NCBI GenBank assembly: GCA_037144355.1
Contig: JBAWWY010000008.1
Location: 1-64,000, forward strand
Length of the DNA stretch: 64,000 nucleotides
Direction: 5' to 3'
Source: JBAWWY01 sp037144355
Lineage (GTDB): Bacteria > Bacillota > Clostridia > Peptostreptococcales > Anaerovoracaceae
The notes beneath the pieces were generated by a model, which saw only the letters and a list, made by a program, of their open reading frames with translations, was not told where the DNA came from and ran no database searches. Position numbers and translations under genes: made by a program. The stretch's first letter is position 1. The number at the start of each line of letters is the position of its first letter. Positions 57,172 through 64,000 of this stretch are shown here, piece after piece.

Positions 57172-58371
57172 CTATAATTTGATCTTCTCGAAAATTGAAA
57201 TGAAATCTTCAAGCAGCATGATCTTTGGCACTGGATACATTGGATTTCCTTCCAGCATTGCATTCTTGGCAAGCACGGGGATGTCGGTTTCCGACAATTC
57301 CTTTATTTTATCCGGAATGCTCAATGCCTTGTTCATAACCCTGATTTCATTGATGAACTTGGCCGCTTTTTCTTCCTGGATATCATCTGAGTTGCAAACG
57401 CCAGTTAAATCAGCAAGTTCTGACAATGATTTTTCTGCATCAACGCCATACCATTCCAGAACATAAGGAAGAATTATAGCGCTTGTCTGGCTGTGGGAAA
57501 CTGAATAAAAACCTCCAAGTGCATGGCTGATTGCATTTGCATATCCAACGTAGGCCTTGTTTATGGCCATTCCTGACTGGAATGCCGCCCGCTGTATCTT
57601 TTCTCGGGCATCTATGTTTGTACCTTTCACATAGGCATCCTGAAGGTTCTCAAAAATGAGTTTTATGGCGCTTCTGCTGAATTTCCATGTGTCGGTGGTG
57701 TTGCTTCTTCCTATATAGGCTTCAACAGCCTGCGTCAAAGCTCCCATTCCAGAAGACGCAGTAATGCTGGGGGGAAGGTTGACTGTGAGCCTTGGATCAA
57801 GCATGGTTACGTTTGGAATCAGGGCCATATCCCCAAGAATATATTTTACCCTGGCTTTGTCGTCTCTGATTACTGTTGCAGCAGTTGCCTCGCTTCCACT
57901 TCCGGAAGTGGTGGGAACCGCGATCAACATAGGAATTCTTTTTCTGACCTTCAAATATCCTTTCATATCGGATATGCTTTTAGATGGGTTTGCAACTCTT
58001 GCACAAACTCCTTTTGCGCAGTCTATTATAGATCCGCCCCCAAATGCAATGACTCCCTGGCAGCTGTTATTCTTATAAATCTCCAAGGCTTCTTCCACGT
58101 TCTCAATGGTTGGGTTTGAAACCGTATCATCATAGATGAAAAATTCAATATTCAACTTTTGCAAGCCTTTTAAAAGAGTCCCCATAATACCAAGGGAAGA
58201 CACTTCCCCATCTGCAACTATCAATAATTTATCCATATTCTGCGTCTTTATAAAGTCGGCAAGCTCCTTGATGCAACCGTCTCCGTCCACCAATATGGGT
58301 TGTCGCCAGGGTAGGACTGGGGAAAAGAACTTTATAATTTCCTGATAAATTCTACAATACAATTTGTACAT
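57172..58371 (-). CDS. Iron-containing alcohol dehydrogenase
   Basis: A 399-residue group III (Fe-dependent) dehydrogenase. The nucleotide-binding GGGSIIDCAKG is near residue 115. The metal ligands lie in the segment MGALTQAVEAYIG near 210 and in HALGGFYSVSHSQTSAI near 267. It oxidises or reduces alcohols and aldehydes with NAD(P). The ATG at 58371 follows GAGAGGTACTACTT. It is divergent from panC, and the roughly 300 bp between them hold the panC leader. Confidence 0.88.
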   Translation of the reverse strand: MYKLYCRIYQEIIKFFSPVLPWRQPILVDGDGCIKELADFIKTQNMDKLLIVADGEVSSLGIMGTLLKGLQKLNIEFFIYDDTVSNPTIENVEEALEIYKNNSCQGVIAFGGGSIIDCAKGVCARVANPSKSISDMKGYLKVRKRIPMLIAVPTTSGSGSEATAATVIRDDKARVKYILGDMALIPNVTMLDPRLTVNLPPSITASSGMGALTQAVEAYIGRSNTTDTWKFSRSAIKLIFENLQDAYVKGTNIDAREKIQRAAFQSGMAINKAYVGYANAISHALGGFYSVSHSQTSAIILPYVLEWYGVDAEKSLSELADLTGVCNSDDIQEEKAAKFINEIRVMNKALSIPDKIKELSETDIPVLAKNAMLEGNPMYPVPKIMLLEDFISIFEKIKL

Positions 58372-58456
58372 CAAGTAGTACCTCTCGCTTTCAAAACTTA
58401 TGAAAATTTTACCTTGTCAGTATATTTTAACCTTTAAAAAAAGCTTGTCAACTCGC

Positions 58457-58485
58457 TTGACAGTTTTACCCTCACAATTTATGAT
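58457..58485 (+). promoter_or_regulatory. panC promoter
   Basis: TTGACA (58457-58462) and TATGAT (58480-58485), 17 bp apart, are a near-consensus sigma-A promoter. Transcription should begin near 58492, leaving a leader of about 185 nt before the panC start. Confidence 0.7.
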
Positions 58486-58491
58486 AGAGCT

Positions 58492-58634
58492 AATCATTAG
58501 ATGGCATCCGAAATGGAGCCATACGCTAAAAATCATATATTTTAAATGTCTGCTTTGATCCAAAAAGACAGAGACGGATGCCTAATACCATATTGCTAAC
58601 AAAATAGCAGAGCTGCAAAACAGCTGATTATAGG
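58492..58634 (+). ncRNA. Structured leader of panC, candidate regulatory RNA
   Basis: GGCATCCG (58503-58510) and CGGATGCC (58575-58582) pair perfectly over 8 bp and close a 64 nt region. Inside, TGTCT (58547-58551) and AGACA (58566-58570) can pair. After it, short hairpins (GCTA/TAGC and AGCTG/CAGCT) precede a terminator. Together these form the outline of a riboswitch-type leader. It may belong to the known pan RNA motif found upstream of pantothenate genes, but I cannot recall its consensus well enough to confirm this. Confidence 0.55.
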
Positions 58635-58662
58635 CCCTCCCAACTTTGTTGGGAGGGTTTTT
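58635..58662 (+). terminator. Terminator in the panC leader
   Basis: CCCTCCCAAC (58635-58644) and GTTGGGAGGG (58648-58657) form a perfect 10 bp stem with a TTT loop and five T residues. It stands only 17 bp before the panC start, so it must be conditional if panC is transcribed from the promoter at 58457. Confidence 0.85.
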
Positions 58663-58678
58663 GCAATTGGAGGATAAA

Positions 58679-59536
58679 ATGAGACTATTAACCAGCATTG
58701 ATGAAACAAGGGCATTGATAAAGGAGGAGAAAAGTAAAGGTCTTACTGTTGGCTTTGTTCCAACTATGGGATCCCTGCACGAAGGCCATGTTTCATTGAT
58801 AAAGAGGTCGGCGAAAGAAAACGATATAACCGTTGTCAGCATTTTCGTCAATCCGATACAGTTTGATCAAAAGAATGATTTCAAAGGTTACCCTACCAAT
58901 ATTGAGAAGGATAGCAAGATGGCGGAAGAGGCGGGAGCCCAAATCCTCTTTTGCCCTGATGCGGCGAACATGTACCCCGAGAACTTCGGAACCTATATCC
59001 ATGTGGAGGAAATGACCAAGACACTATGCGGAGCATCACGCCCAGGGCACTTCAGAGGCGTTGCTACAATAGTTTTAAAGCTGTTTAACATAATCCTTCC
59101 AGATAGGGCATATTTTGGGCAGAAGGACGCACAGCAGGTTGCCGTGATTAAGAAAATGGTCACAGATTTGAACTGCGATCTTGAAATTATGGAATGCCCC
59201 ATTGTACGTGAAAAAGATGGCCTGGCGATGAGCTCCAGAAACGTCTTTTTATCCACTGAAGAACGTTTCCAAGCAGCAGTCATATGGGAATCGCTAAAAA
59301 AGGCAAAAGCGATGTTTGAACAAGGCGAAAAAGATTCCGCTCAAATCAAGGAGACTGTAATCGGCATGATAAATAAGAAAGTTTTGGCAAATATCGCATA
59401 TGTTTCCATTGTGGATTTGGGCACATTTTTGGAAGTGGATACAATTGTAGAAAAAGCCCTGCTGGCAGTAGCTGTGAAGTTTGGTGAAACAAGGCTGATT
59501 GACAATATTGTGCTGGGAATTGAAGATTCAAAATAG
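58679..59536 (+). CDS. panC: Pantoate--beta-alanine ligase
   Basis: A 285-residue PanC, which condenses pantoate with beta-alanine using ATP to make pantothenate. Family motifs: PTMGSLHEGH near residue 28 (HxGH), FVNPIQF near 60, RPGHFRGVATIV near 121, FGQKDAQQ near 147 and the KMSKS-like MSSRNVFLS near 185. The ATG at 58679 stands behind TTGGAGGAT. No panB or panD is next to it. Control through the leader and terminator upstream is likely. Confidence 0.95.
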   Translation: MRLLTSIDETRALIKEEKSKGLTVGFVPTMGSLHEGHVSLIKRSAKENDITVVSIFVNPIQFDQKNDFKGYPTNIEKDSKMAEEAGAQILFCPDAANMYPENFGTYIHVEEMTKTLCGASRPGHFRGVATIVLKLFNIILPDRAYFGQKDAQQVAVIKKMVTDLNCDLEIMECPIVREKDGLAMSSRNVFLSTEERFQAAVIWESLKKAKAMFEQGEKDSAQIKETVIGMINKKVLANIAYVSIVDLGTFLEVDTIVEKALLAVAVKFGETRLIDNIVLGIEDSK

Positions 59537-59626
59537 CAGCCTGCAAGACTATTGTGCAAATTCCAGATAAAGTTATATAATAAATTCAAGACAGGTACAT
59601 CTTGTGAATCTTATGCGAGGTTTAAC

Positions 59627-60463
59627 ATGCTTGGATTTGAAATATTTCTAGATGATGATTATAAAGGATTTGGGCACTCCGAAGGCCTCGCCCGAGGCCT
59701 CCAGATTCGAGTTGATGGAGAAAACCTTACCCAGGAGGGTATGGGCATTGGTACCATAGCGCTCAAAGATAAGGTAACTACTGTCTTTTCCAAAGAATAC
59801 CGTGATTTAGAGATTACCGACCCTGAGATTGCCAATTACCATATTGCTGGGCAGAGCAAATGCCGCATATATTTTCTTGATGCGGTATTGAAAATAGGCA
59901 TGAAAAGAATCCAATTCTTAAATCTAACACGTACTTGGGACAATATGACCGAGTATTACAAGTCTCACCGTAAATTCCAAATCTTTCAACTTGCTTCAGG
60001 ACGATACTTTGACAAGCTCTTCCAAATAGAAAGAGCTTTTGTTAAAATTGAGCCAAGAGCAGAAGCGAAATTCTGCTACGATATAGTTGATACTGGAGTA
60101 AAGGTTCGAACAACAATTAAAATGGGTGATTTTACCTGTGATAAAATATGTATTATGAACGAAATGGGAGCAGACTGGTTTTCCCAGGCTCGGAAAAATG
60201 GAAGCCCCGTCTCTCTACCAGCCGGTTGGGATCAGATTGATCCCGTCGAATCAAATTCACTTATCGATCCTACACATAATCTTGGTTTTACTTTGAAAGA
60301 TATATTTGTTTCCGGCAATCTTCCATTTAAACTATTCTGGGGCAGGGAAAAGAACAGCGAGTTATGTTGGACTGGGTTTACAATAGAAATAAATCCTTCG
60401 GGTGTTAAGAATTTCCCTGATGAGATCCAGTGCATCTACAATGTGGTTATTGAAAGGGGCTAA
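59627..60463 (+). CDS. Hypothetical protein, coupled to radical SAM gene
   Basis: About 278 residues from the ATG at 59627, with GCGAGG upstream; the open frame extends left without a ribosome binding site. The sequence is mostly beta-type, with no signal peptide and no motif I recognise. The stop lies 2 bp before the radical SAM gene, so the two are probably co-translated. It may be a substrate or partner of the radical SAM enzyme, which is an inference from spacing only. Confidence 0.55.
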   Translation: MLGFEIFLDDDYKGFGHSEGLARGLQIRVDGENLTQEGMGIGTIALKDKVTTVFSKEYRDLEITDPEIANYHIAGQSKCRIYFLDAVLKIGMKRIQFLNLTRTWDNMTEYYKSHRKFQIFQLASGRYFDKLFQIERAFVKIEPRAEAKFCYDIVDTGVKVRTTIKMGDFTCDKICIMNEMGADWFSQARKNGSPVSLPAGWDQIDPVESNSLIDPTHNLGFTLKDIFVSGNLPFKLFWGREKNSELCWTGFTIEINPSGVKNFPDEIQCIYNVVIERG

Positions 60464-60465
60464 TT

Positions 60466-61887
60466 ATGGAAAAGCGAGTTGTTTTGATATACCCCTACTT
60501 TTATGAGATGGATCCGGTTGAAAAACTGTTCCAGCCTCTAGGAATTGCATATCTTGCAAGCCAGCTTAAAGTTCTGGATGTGAAAACCGACATAGTCGAC
60601 TGTACATTCAGCACCTTTGATGAAGCTGTAGAAACCATAGTTTCCATGAACCCGGCAATAATAGGCATCTCTATTATGATTTCATTCAGCAGGTCGGCTT
60701 TCCAACTTGTAGAAGTGCTTCGACGCAAATTGCCTGAAGCTTTATTTGTATGCGGAGGGCCACTCCCCACTTTATATCCAGAACATTTTTCAAAAGACTT
60801 TGATGTTGTATTTCGAGGAGAAGGAGATATTATCTTCCCTGCCTTCTGCAAAAATTATATGCAAAGCCTCGAAGATTCCGCGGATCAAAAGACCAAGTCT
60901 ACAGACCAAAAGACGAAGCCTACGGAACAAAGGATGAATGACGGCAATCAAAAGGCGGATTCCTTTGAACAAAAGCCGACTAATGAATTTATAAACGATA
61001 TCAATCCTGAAGATTACCCAGGCATATTTATGAAAAGGAATGGAAAGATATATTCAAGTGAGATAATCCACCACGATGAAGAAATATTGCAGGGGTTGCC
61101 GATTCCCTATAGGGAAGGAAGGCATAACGAGCTTTATCAGGAATTTTGGGGAAGAACCCAGAATGTTAAACCAGCCATGATTATGATAACCAGAGGATGC
61201 CCGTTCAATTGCGACTTTTGTTCTAAACCTGTCTGGGGCAACATCTTCAGAAAACCTTCCTTAGATAAGATATTCCAGGAAATTGAGGAAATTATTGCCC
61301 TTGGTTATGATCAACTTTGGATAGCCGATGACTCATTCACATTGGATCCGGAATTTCTCGCTTCCTTCTGCACGGAAAAAATAAGAAGAAATTTGAAGAT
61401 ATCTTGGACATGCCTGTCAAGGACCAACGGCCTCGATGAGGTAATAGTATCATTGATGAAAAAGGCGGGTTGCGTGAAGGCATATTTTGGATTGGAAACC
61501 GGAAGCAACGAAGTCCTTGCCCTTATGAACAAGCATACAACAGTCGAAGACGGAATCGCGGCAGTACGATTGTTTGAATCAATAGGTATAGGGACTGGGG
61601 GCTTCTTTATAGTAGGATACCCAGGTGAAACGGAGGAGACAATTAAAAAGACATTTGACCTTGCCTTGTCATTGCCCCTGGATGAAATATTCTTCAATAT
61701 TCCATTGCCTCTTCCGGGCTCGGGACTTTTTGACAGGGTGATTGGTATTAATACGGAACAGGATTGGTCGAAGGCCAGCGAAACCAGATTTGTTTACAAA
61801 TCTGATTTCAACGAAGACTGGCTGAGAGAAAATATTGAAGCCGCAATGAACGAATTCAATTTAAGAAAAGTAAAAATGATTAAATAG
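60466..61887 (+). CDS. B12-binding radical SAM protein
   Basis: A 473-residue protein. An N-terminal cobalamin-binding domain (FQPLGIAYLASQL near 25, FVCGGPLPTLYPEHF near 90) is joined to a radical SAM domain with the cluster motif CPFNCDFC near residue 245. A polar linker of about 40 residues containing repeated QKTK/EQ units (residues 140-180) separates them. It belongs to the BchE-type family of methylases and rearrangement enzymes. Substrate unknown. Confidence 0.88.
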   Translation: MEKRVVLIYPYFYEMDPVEKLFQPLGIAYLASQLKVLDVKTDIVDCTFSTFDEAVETIVSMNPAIIGISIMISFSRSAFQLVEVLRRKLPEALFVCGGPLPTLYPEHFSKDFDVVFRGEGDIIFPAFCKNYMQSLEDSADQKTKSTDQKTKPTEQRMNDGNQKADSFEQKPTNEFINDINPEDYPGIFMKRNGKIYSSEIIHHDEEILQGLPIPYREGRHNELYQEFWGRTQNVKPAMIMITRGCPFNCDFCSKPVWGNIFRKPSLDKIFQEIEEIIALGYDQLWIADDSFTLDPEFLASFCTEKIRRNLKISWTCLSRTNGLDEVIVSLMKKAGCVKAYFGLETGSNEVLALMNKHTTVEDGIAAVRLFESIGIGTGGFFIVGYPGETEETIKKTFDLALSLPLDEIFFNIPLPLPGSGLFDRVIGINTEQDWSKASETRFVYKSDFNEDWLRENIEAAMNEFNLRKVKMIK

Positions 61888-61895
61888 CCGCATAA

Positions 61896-61943
61896 TTGAC
61901 AAATGCATAAACATAATGTACTATTATCTAGTAATTAGTAGAT
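61896..61943 (+). promoter_or_regulatory. Promoter with palindromic operator
   Basis: TTGACA (61896-61901) and TACTAT (61919-61924), 17 bp apart, are followed by the dyad ATCTA-GTAATTAG-TAGAT (61926-61943) at the expected transcript start. The following gene encodes a DUF2087 protein, which may bind here. Confidence 0.55.
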
Positions 61944-61964
61944 ATTATGCAAGGAGGTCTAACA

Positions 61965-63104
61965 TTGTTTAACGCAGAAACATTTTTTAATTCAACTCTG
62001 ACCGATATGAAAAGGGGTTATTGTCAAGAGAATGGCTATTATCAATGCCTTATATGTGGTGAGAAAATTGAAAAAGGAATAGTTTATCCTTGCGATGGCA
62101 GATTCATGGATGCATGGAAATATATGGAGAACCACATACTAAAGGAACACGGTTCAGTATTTGAATTCTTGGCAGATCCAGATAAAAAACTCACTGGGCT
62201 GTCCGAACACCAGATTAAACTGGCAAGCTTGTTTTATAATGGAAAGTCGGATGCGGAAATTCAAAAGGAAATGAATATTGGCAGCGCTTCCACAATTCGC
62301 AACCATCGTTTCGCGCTGAAGGAAAAAGAGAAGCAAGCAAAAGCTTTTCTAGTTGTTATGGAACTCTTGAGGGAAAATAATAAAAACTTCACGCAAGGAA
62401 GCAGGCAGACTGAAACAGCAATTAAACTGGTGGCAATGTCCAGCAGATCCAGGGCCAACACCAAAATTAGACACCACAATCAAATTGCTAAAGAGGAGCA
62501 GGACAAGATACTTGCCAAATATTTTCCAAACGGTATAAACGGAAAGCTTAAAACATTCTCTATGAAAGAAAAGAGCAGAATAGTTGTTCTTGAAAATATT
62601 GCAGGTAATTTCCAGAAAGGCCGAAAATATAGCGAGAAGGAATTAAATGATATACTAAGAGAAATATATGAAGAGGACTATGTGGCTATTAGAAGATATT
62701 TGGTGGATTATGGATTCATGGACAGAGATCAAGGCGGTAAGGCATACTGGCTTAAAGATGTAGACAAGACCTCAGAAACCGCACTGCCAGAAAATATTAT
62801 TAGTGGCGCTTACCAGATCAAGAACTTGTCCAACCAGAAAATCTTCATAGCCAGCTGCAGAAATCTTGGGTTATTAAACGGGCCAAGGTTTAACCTGAAT
62901 CATGGGAGCCATGGCAACAAGGAGTTGCAGAAAGACTGGACGGAATTTGGGGAAAGCAATTTCGAATTTTCAATTCTGGAATCGTTCTTAGAAAAAGAAG
63001 ACGCAAGAGCTTCGGCCAAGGAAACTAAAAGACTGGAGAAGTACTGGATTGAAAAACTCCAGCCATTCGGAGAAAAAGGCTACCATATAAGCCCGAAGAA
63101 ATAG
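61965..63104 (+). CDS. DUF2087 plus GIY-YIG protein
   Basis: About 379 residues from TTG at 61965, 8 bp after AAGGAGG; the upstream ATG at 61947 would overlap that site. The N-terminus has CLICGEKIE and HILKEHG, probably a zinc site, then a helix-turn-helix near residues 85-115 (SEHQIKLASLFYNGKSDAEI). A DUF2087 DNA-binding domain lies near 190-265 (LKTFSMKEKSRIVVLENIA, then AIRRYLVDYGFMDRD). The last 90 residues look like a GIY-YIG fold (GAYQIKNLSNQKIF, then ELQKDWTEFG). A DNA-binding regulator with a nuclease-fold tail is likely; activity is uncertain. Confidence 0.8.
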   Translation: MFNAETFFNSTLTDMKRGYCQENGYYQCLICGEKIEKGIVYPCDGRFMDAWKYMENHILKEHGSVFEFLADPDKKLTGLSEHQIKLASLFYNGKSDAEIQKEMNIGSASTIRNHRFALKEKEKQAKAFLVVMELLRENNKNFTQGSRQTETAIKLVAMSSRSRANTKIRHHNQIAKEEQDKILAKYFPNGINGKLKTFSMKEKSRIVVLENIAGNFQKGRKYSEKELNDILREIYEEDYVAIRRYLVDYGFMDRDQGGKAYWLKDVDKTSETALPENIISGAYQIKNLSNQKIFIASCRNLGLLNGPRFNLNHGSHGNKELQKDWTEFGESNFEFSILESFLEKEDARASAKETKRLEKYWIEKLQPFGEKGYHISPKK

Positions 63105-63116
63105 AGGTGATGAAAA

Positions 63117-63470
63117 TTGGAATCCACACAAACAAGAAAAGAATTAATCGCCAAATACAAGGAATTGAAACATATTGCTGGAGTTTACAGGATAATCAAC
63201 AACCTAACAGGGAGCTACTATTTGGGAACTAGCAGCGATATCCAAGGTGTTTTCAATAAATTGGAATTTGCGAAGAAAATAGGGTCAGTTAATCCATTGC
63301 CACATAAAATGAGAAGCGATATCTCAGAGAACGGGTTGGATAACTTTTCTGTGGAAATTCTAGAAGTCTTGGAGCAGAAGCCTGGAACCGATGAAATTGA
63401 ACTAAAAAAAGAACTGAAACTCTTAAAAGACATGTATAGAGAGGCCAATGGGGCAGATAAGGAATATTAA
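63117..63470 (+). CDS. Small GIY-YIG-like protein
   Basis: This 117-residue protein has a GIY-YIG-type core (GVYRIINNLTGSYYLGTSSDI, residues 22-42, and FSVEILEVLE near 85). The arginine that usually follows the second strand is not obvious, so it may be inactive or only bind DNA. Start is TTG at 63117 after GAGGTGATG. It lies 12 bp behind the DUF2087 gene and resembles that protein's C-terminal domain, so the two are probably a unit. Confidence 0.65.
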   Translation: MESTQTRKELIAKYKELKHIAGVYRIINNLTGSYYLGTSSDIQGVFNKLEFAKKIGSVNPLPHKMRSDISENGLDNFSVEILEVLEQKPGTDEIELKKELKLLKDMYREANGADKEY

Positions 63471-63571
63471 TTATAAATATATTCTATAAAGTGCTTAATA
63501 ATTGAGAAACACCATAGTTGCCTATGGTGTTTCTATATAAAATAAAAATTGTATTTTTAGCAAGCTTTTAT

Positions 63572-64000
63572 CTACCACTGCCTGCCTGGGTCACCGGACA
63601 TCAAGTTGACAGTTCCACGTGGGAAAAGAACTGAATAGTGGTCCAATACCAAGTCGGAATTTGGATTCGTGTTGGTTTTGAAAACCAGTAACAATCTATA
63701 ATCTTTTGTTGTGATAAAGCCGATAACTTTTTCACCGCTTATATCCTTAATATAATCTGGCTTGCCGAGGACTTCCATTGCCTTGGATAGGGTGATTTTG
63801 CCAAGACTGGGGTCAAAGCTTCGTGCTTCAAAGATCTGGGACCCTTTGTTGAATCCAAAAGTCACATTCTGTTTTACAAAATCAGAATAAGTCCCCTTGG
63901 CTGCGGCAACATATGCAGTCTTGTCTGGTTGGTCCAAAACTGAAATCACATCTTCTATAACTGTATTTTCAACCGGATAGGTGGAATTGATTATCTTGCC
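63572..64000 (-). CDS. YjgB-like DUF4309 protein, cut by window edge
   Basis: The frame is open to the right edge and the 5' end is missing; 143 codons are visible. The residues match the YjgB/DUF4309 group: a GKII-type N-terminal strand, then VISVLDQPDKTAYVAAAKG, FGFNKGSQIFEARSFD, a second repeat VLGKPDYIKDISG, and the ending GDPGRQW. These are usually secreted lipoproteins of unknown function with two similar halves. The GTG at 63949 is internal, not the true start. Confidence 0.75.
   Translation of the reverse strand, partial: GKIINSTYPVENTVIEDVISVLDQPDKTAYVAAAKGTYSDFVKQNVTFGFNKGSQIFEARSFDPSLGKITLSKAMEVLGKPDYIKDISGEKVIGFITTKDYRLLLVFKTNTNPNSDLVLDHYSVLFPRGTVNLMSGDPGRQW

Noticed and set aside
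1..64000. CRISPR array, tRNA genes, integrase or transposase
   Set aside because: No regularly spaced repeats, no tRNA cloverleaf and no recombinase motif were found by reading; island mobility genes, if any, lie outside the window.

Overview
The window looks like low-GC Bacillota DNA, most likely from a clostridial relative. AGGAGG-type ribosome binding sites sit before nearly every gene, TTG and GTG starts occur, and sigma-A-like promoters (TTGACA-N17-TATGAT) are present. I see no tRNA, rRNA, CRISPR array, transposase or integrase. No species name can be supported from the sequence alone.

Positions 1-750 hold a VWA-domain protein gene of moderate GC. From about 950 to 34000 the DNA becomes strongly AT-rich and is a defence island. 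First comes a divergent pair, a NUDIX hydrolase and a PLD/DEAD/DUF3427 helicase, followed by a leucine-rich-repeat protein. Then a nearly gapless 26.5 kb co-directional cluster runs from 5501 to 31979. It begins with a DNA phosphorothioation writer (DndC, DndD, DndE and a DndA/IscS-type cysteine desulfurase). Next come three helicase/nuclease-like genes: a RelE-UvrD fusion, a NERD-UvrD fusion and an AddB-like Fe-S protein. Two unknown proteins, an Hsp70, a SNF2 helicase, a RecQ-like helicase, a small protein, a large P-loop protein and a further small protein complete it. The last five match in order, size and recognisable domains what I recall of the DpdE-F-G-H-I block of the 7-deazaguanine DNA modification islands. 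No DpdA transglycosylase and no DndF/G/H are present. The cluster therefore looks like a phosphorothioate writer joined to a Dpd-like effector module, which is the main discovery candidate.

Positions 32000-47400 are an accretion zone of small genes. It holds a methyltransferase overlapping an HNH nuclease, a decayed Ada-type metal-binding gene, a phosphatase, an HTH regulator, an HD hydrolase and two closely similar macrodomain genes. It also holds a Schlafen/AlbA-type protein, a DUF2779 protein, a DUF1016 nuclease with a damaged N-terminus, an orphan DinJ-like antitoxin, a 32-residue remnant of an ADP-ribosylglycohydrolase and a YefM-YoeB toxin-antitoxin pair. A 53 bp repeat occurs twice here.

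Positions 47500-64000 have higher GC and look like ordinary chromosome. They carry a pirin, a copper-handling operon (TauE/SafE-like membrane protein with a cupredoxin-like tail, a Cu+ P-type ATPase, and a very large secreted multicopper oxidase with internal repeats and three C-terminal Fn3-like domains), a PgsA-like enzyme and an iron-type alcohol dehydrogenase. panC follows, behind a promoter, a structured leader and a terminator that look like an attenuation control. A radical SAM/B12 protein, a DUF2087 plus GIY-YIG pair and a YjgB-like protein cut by the right edge close the window.
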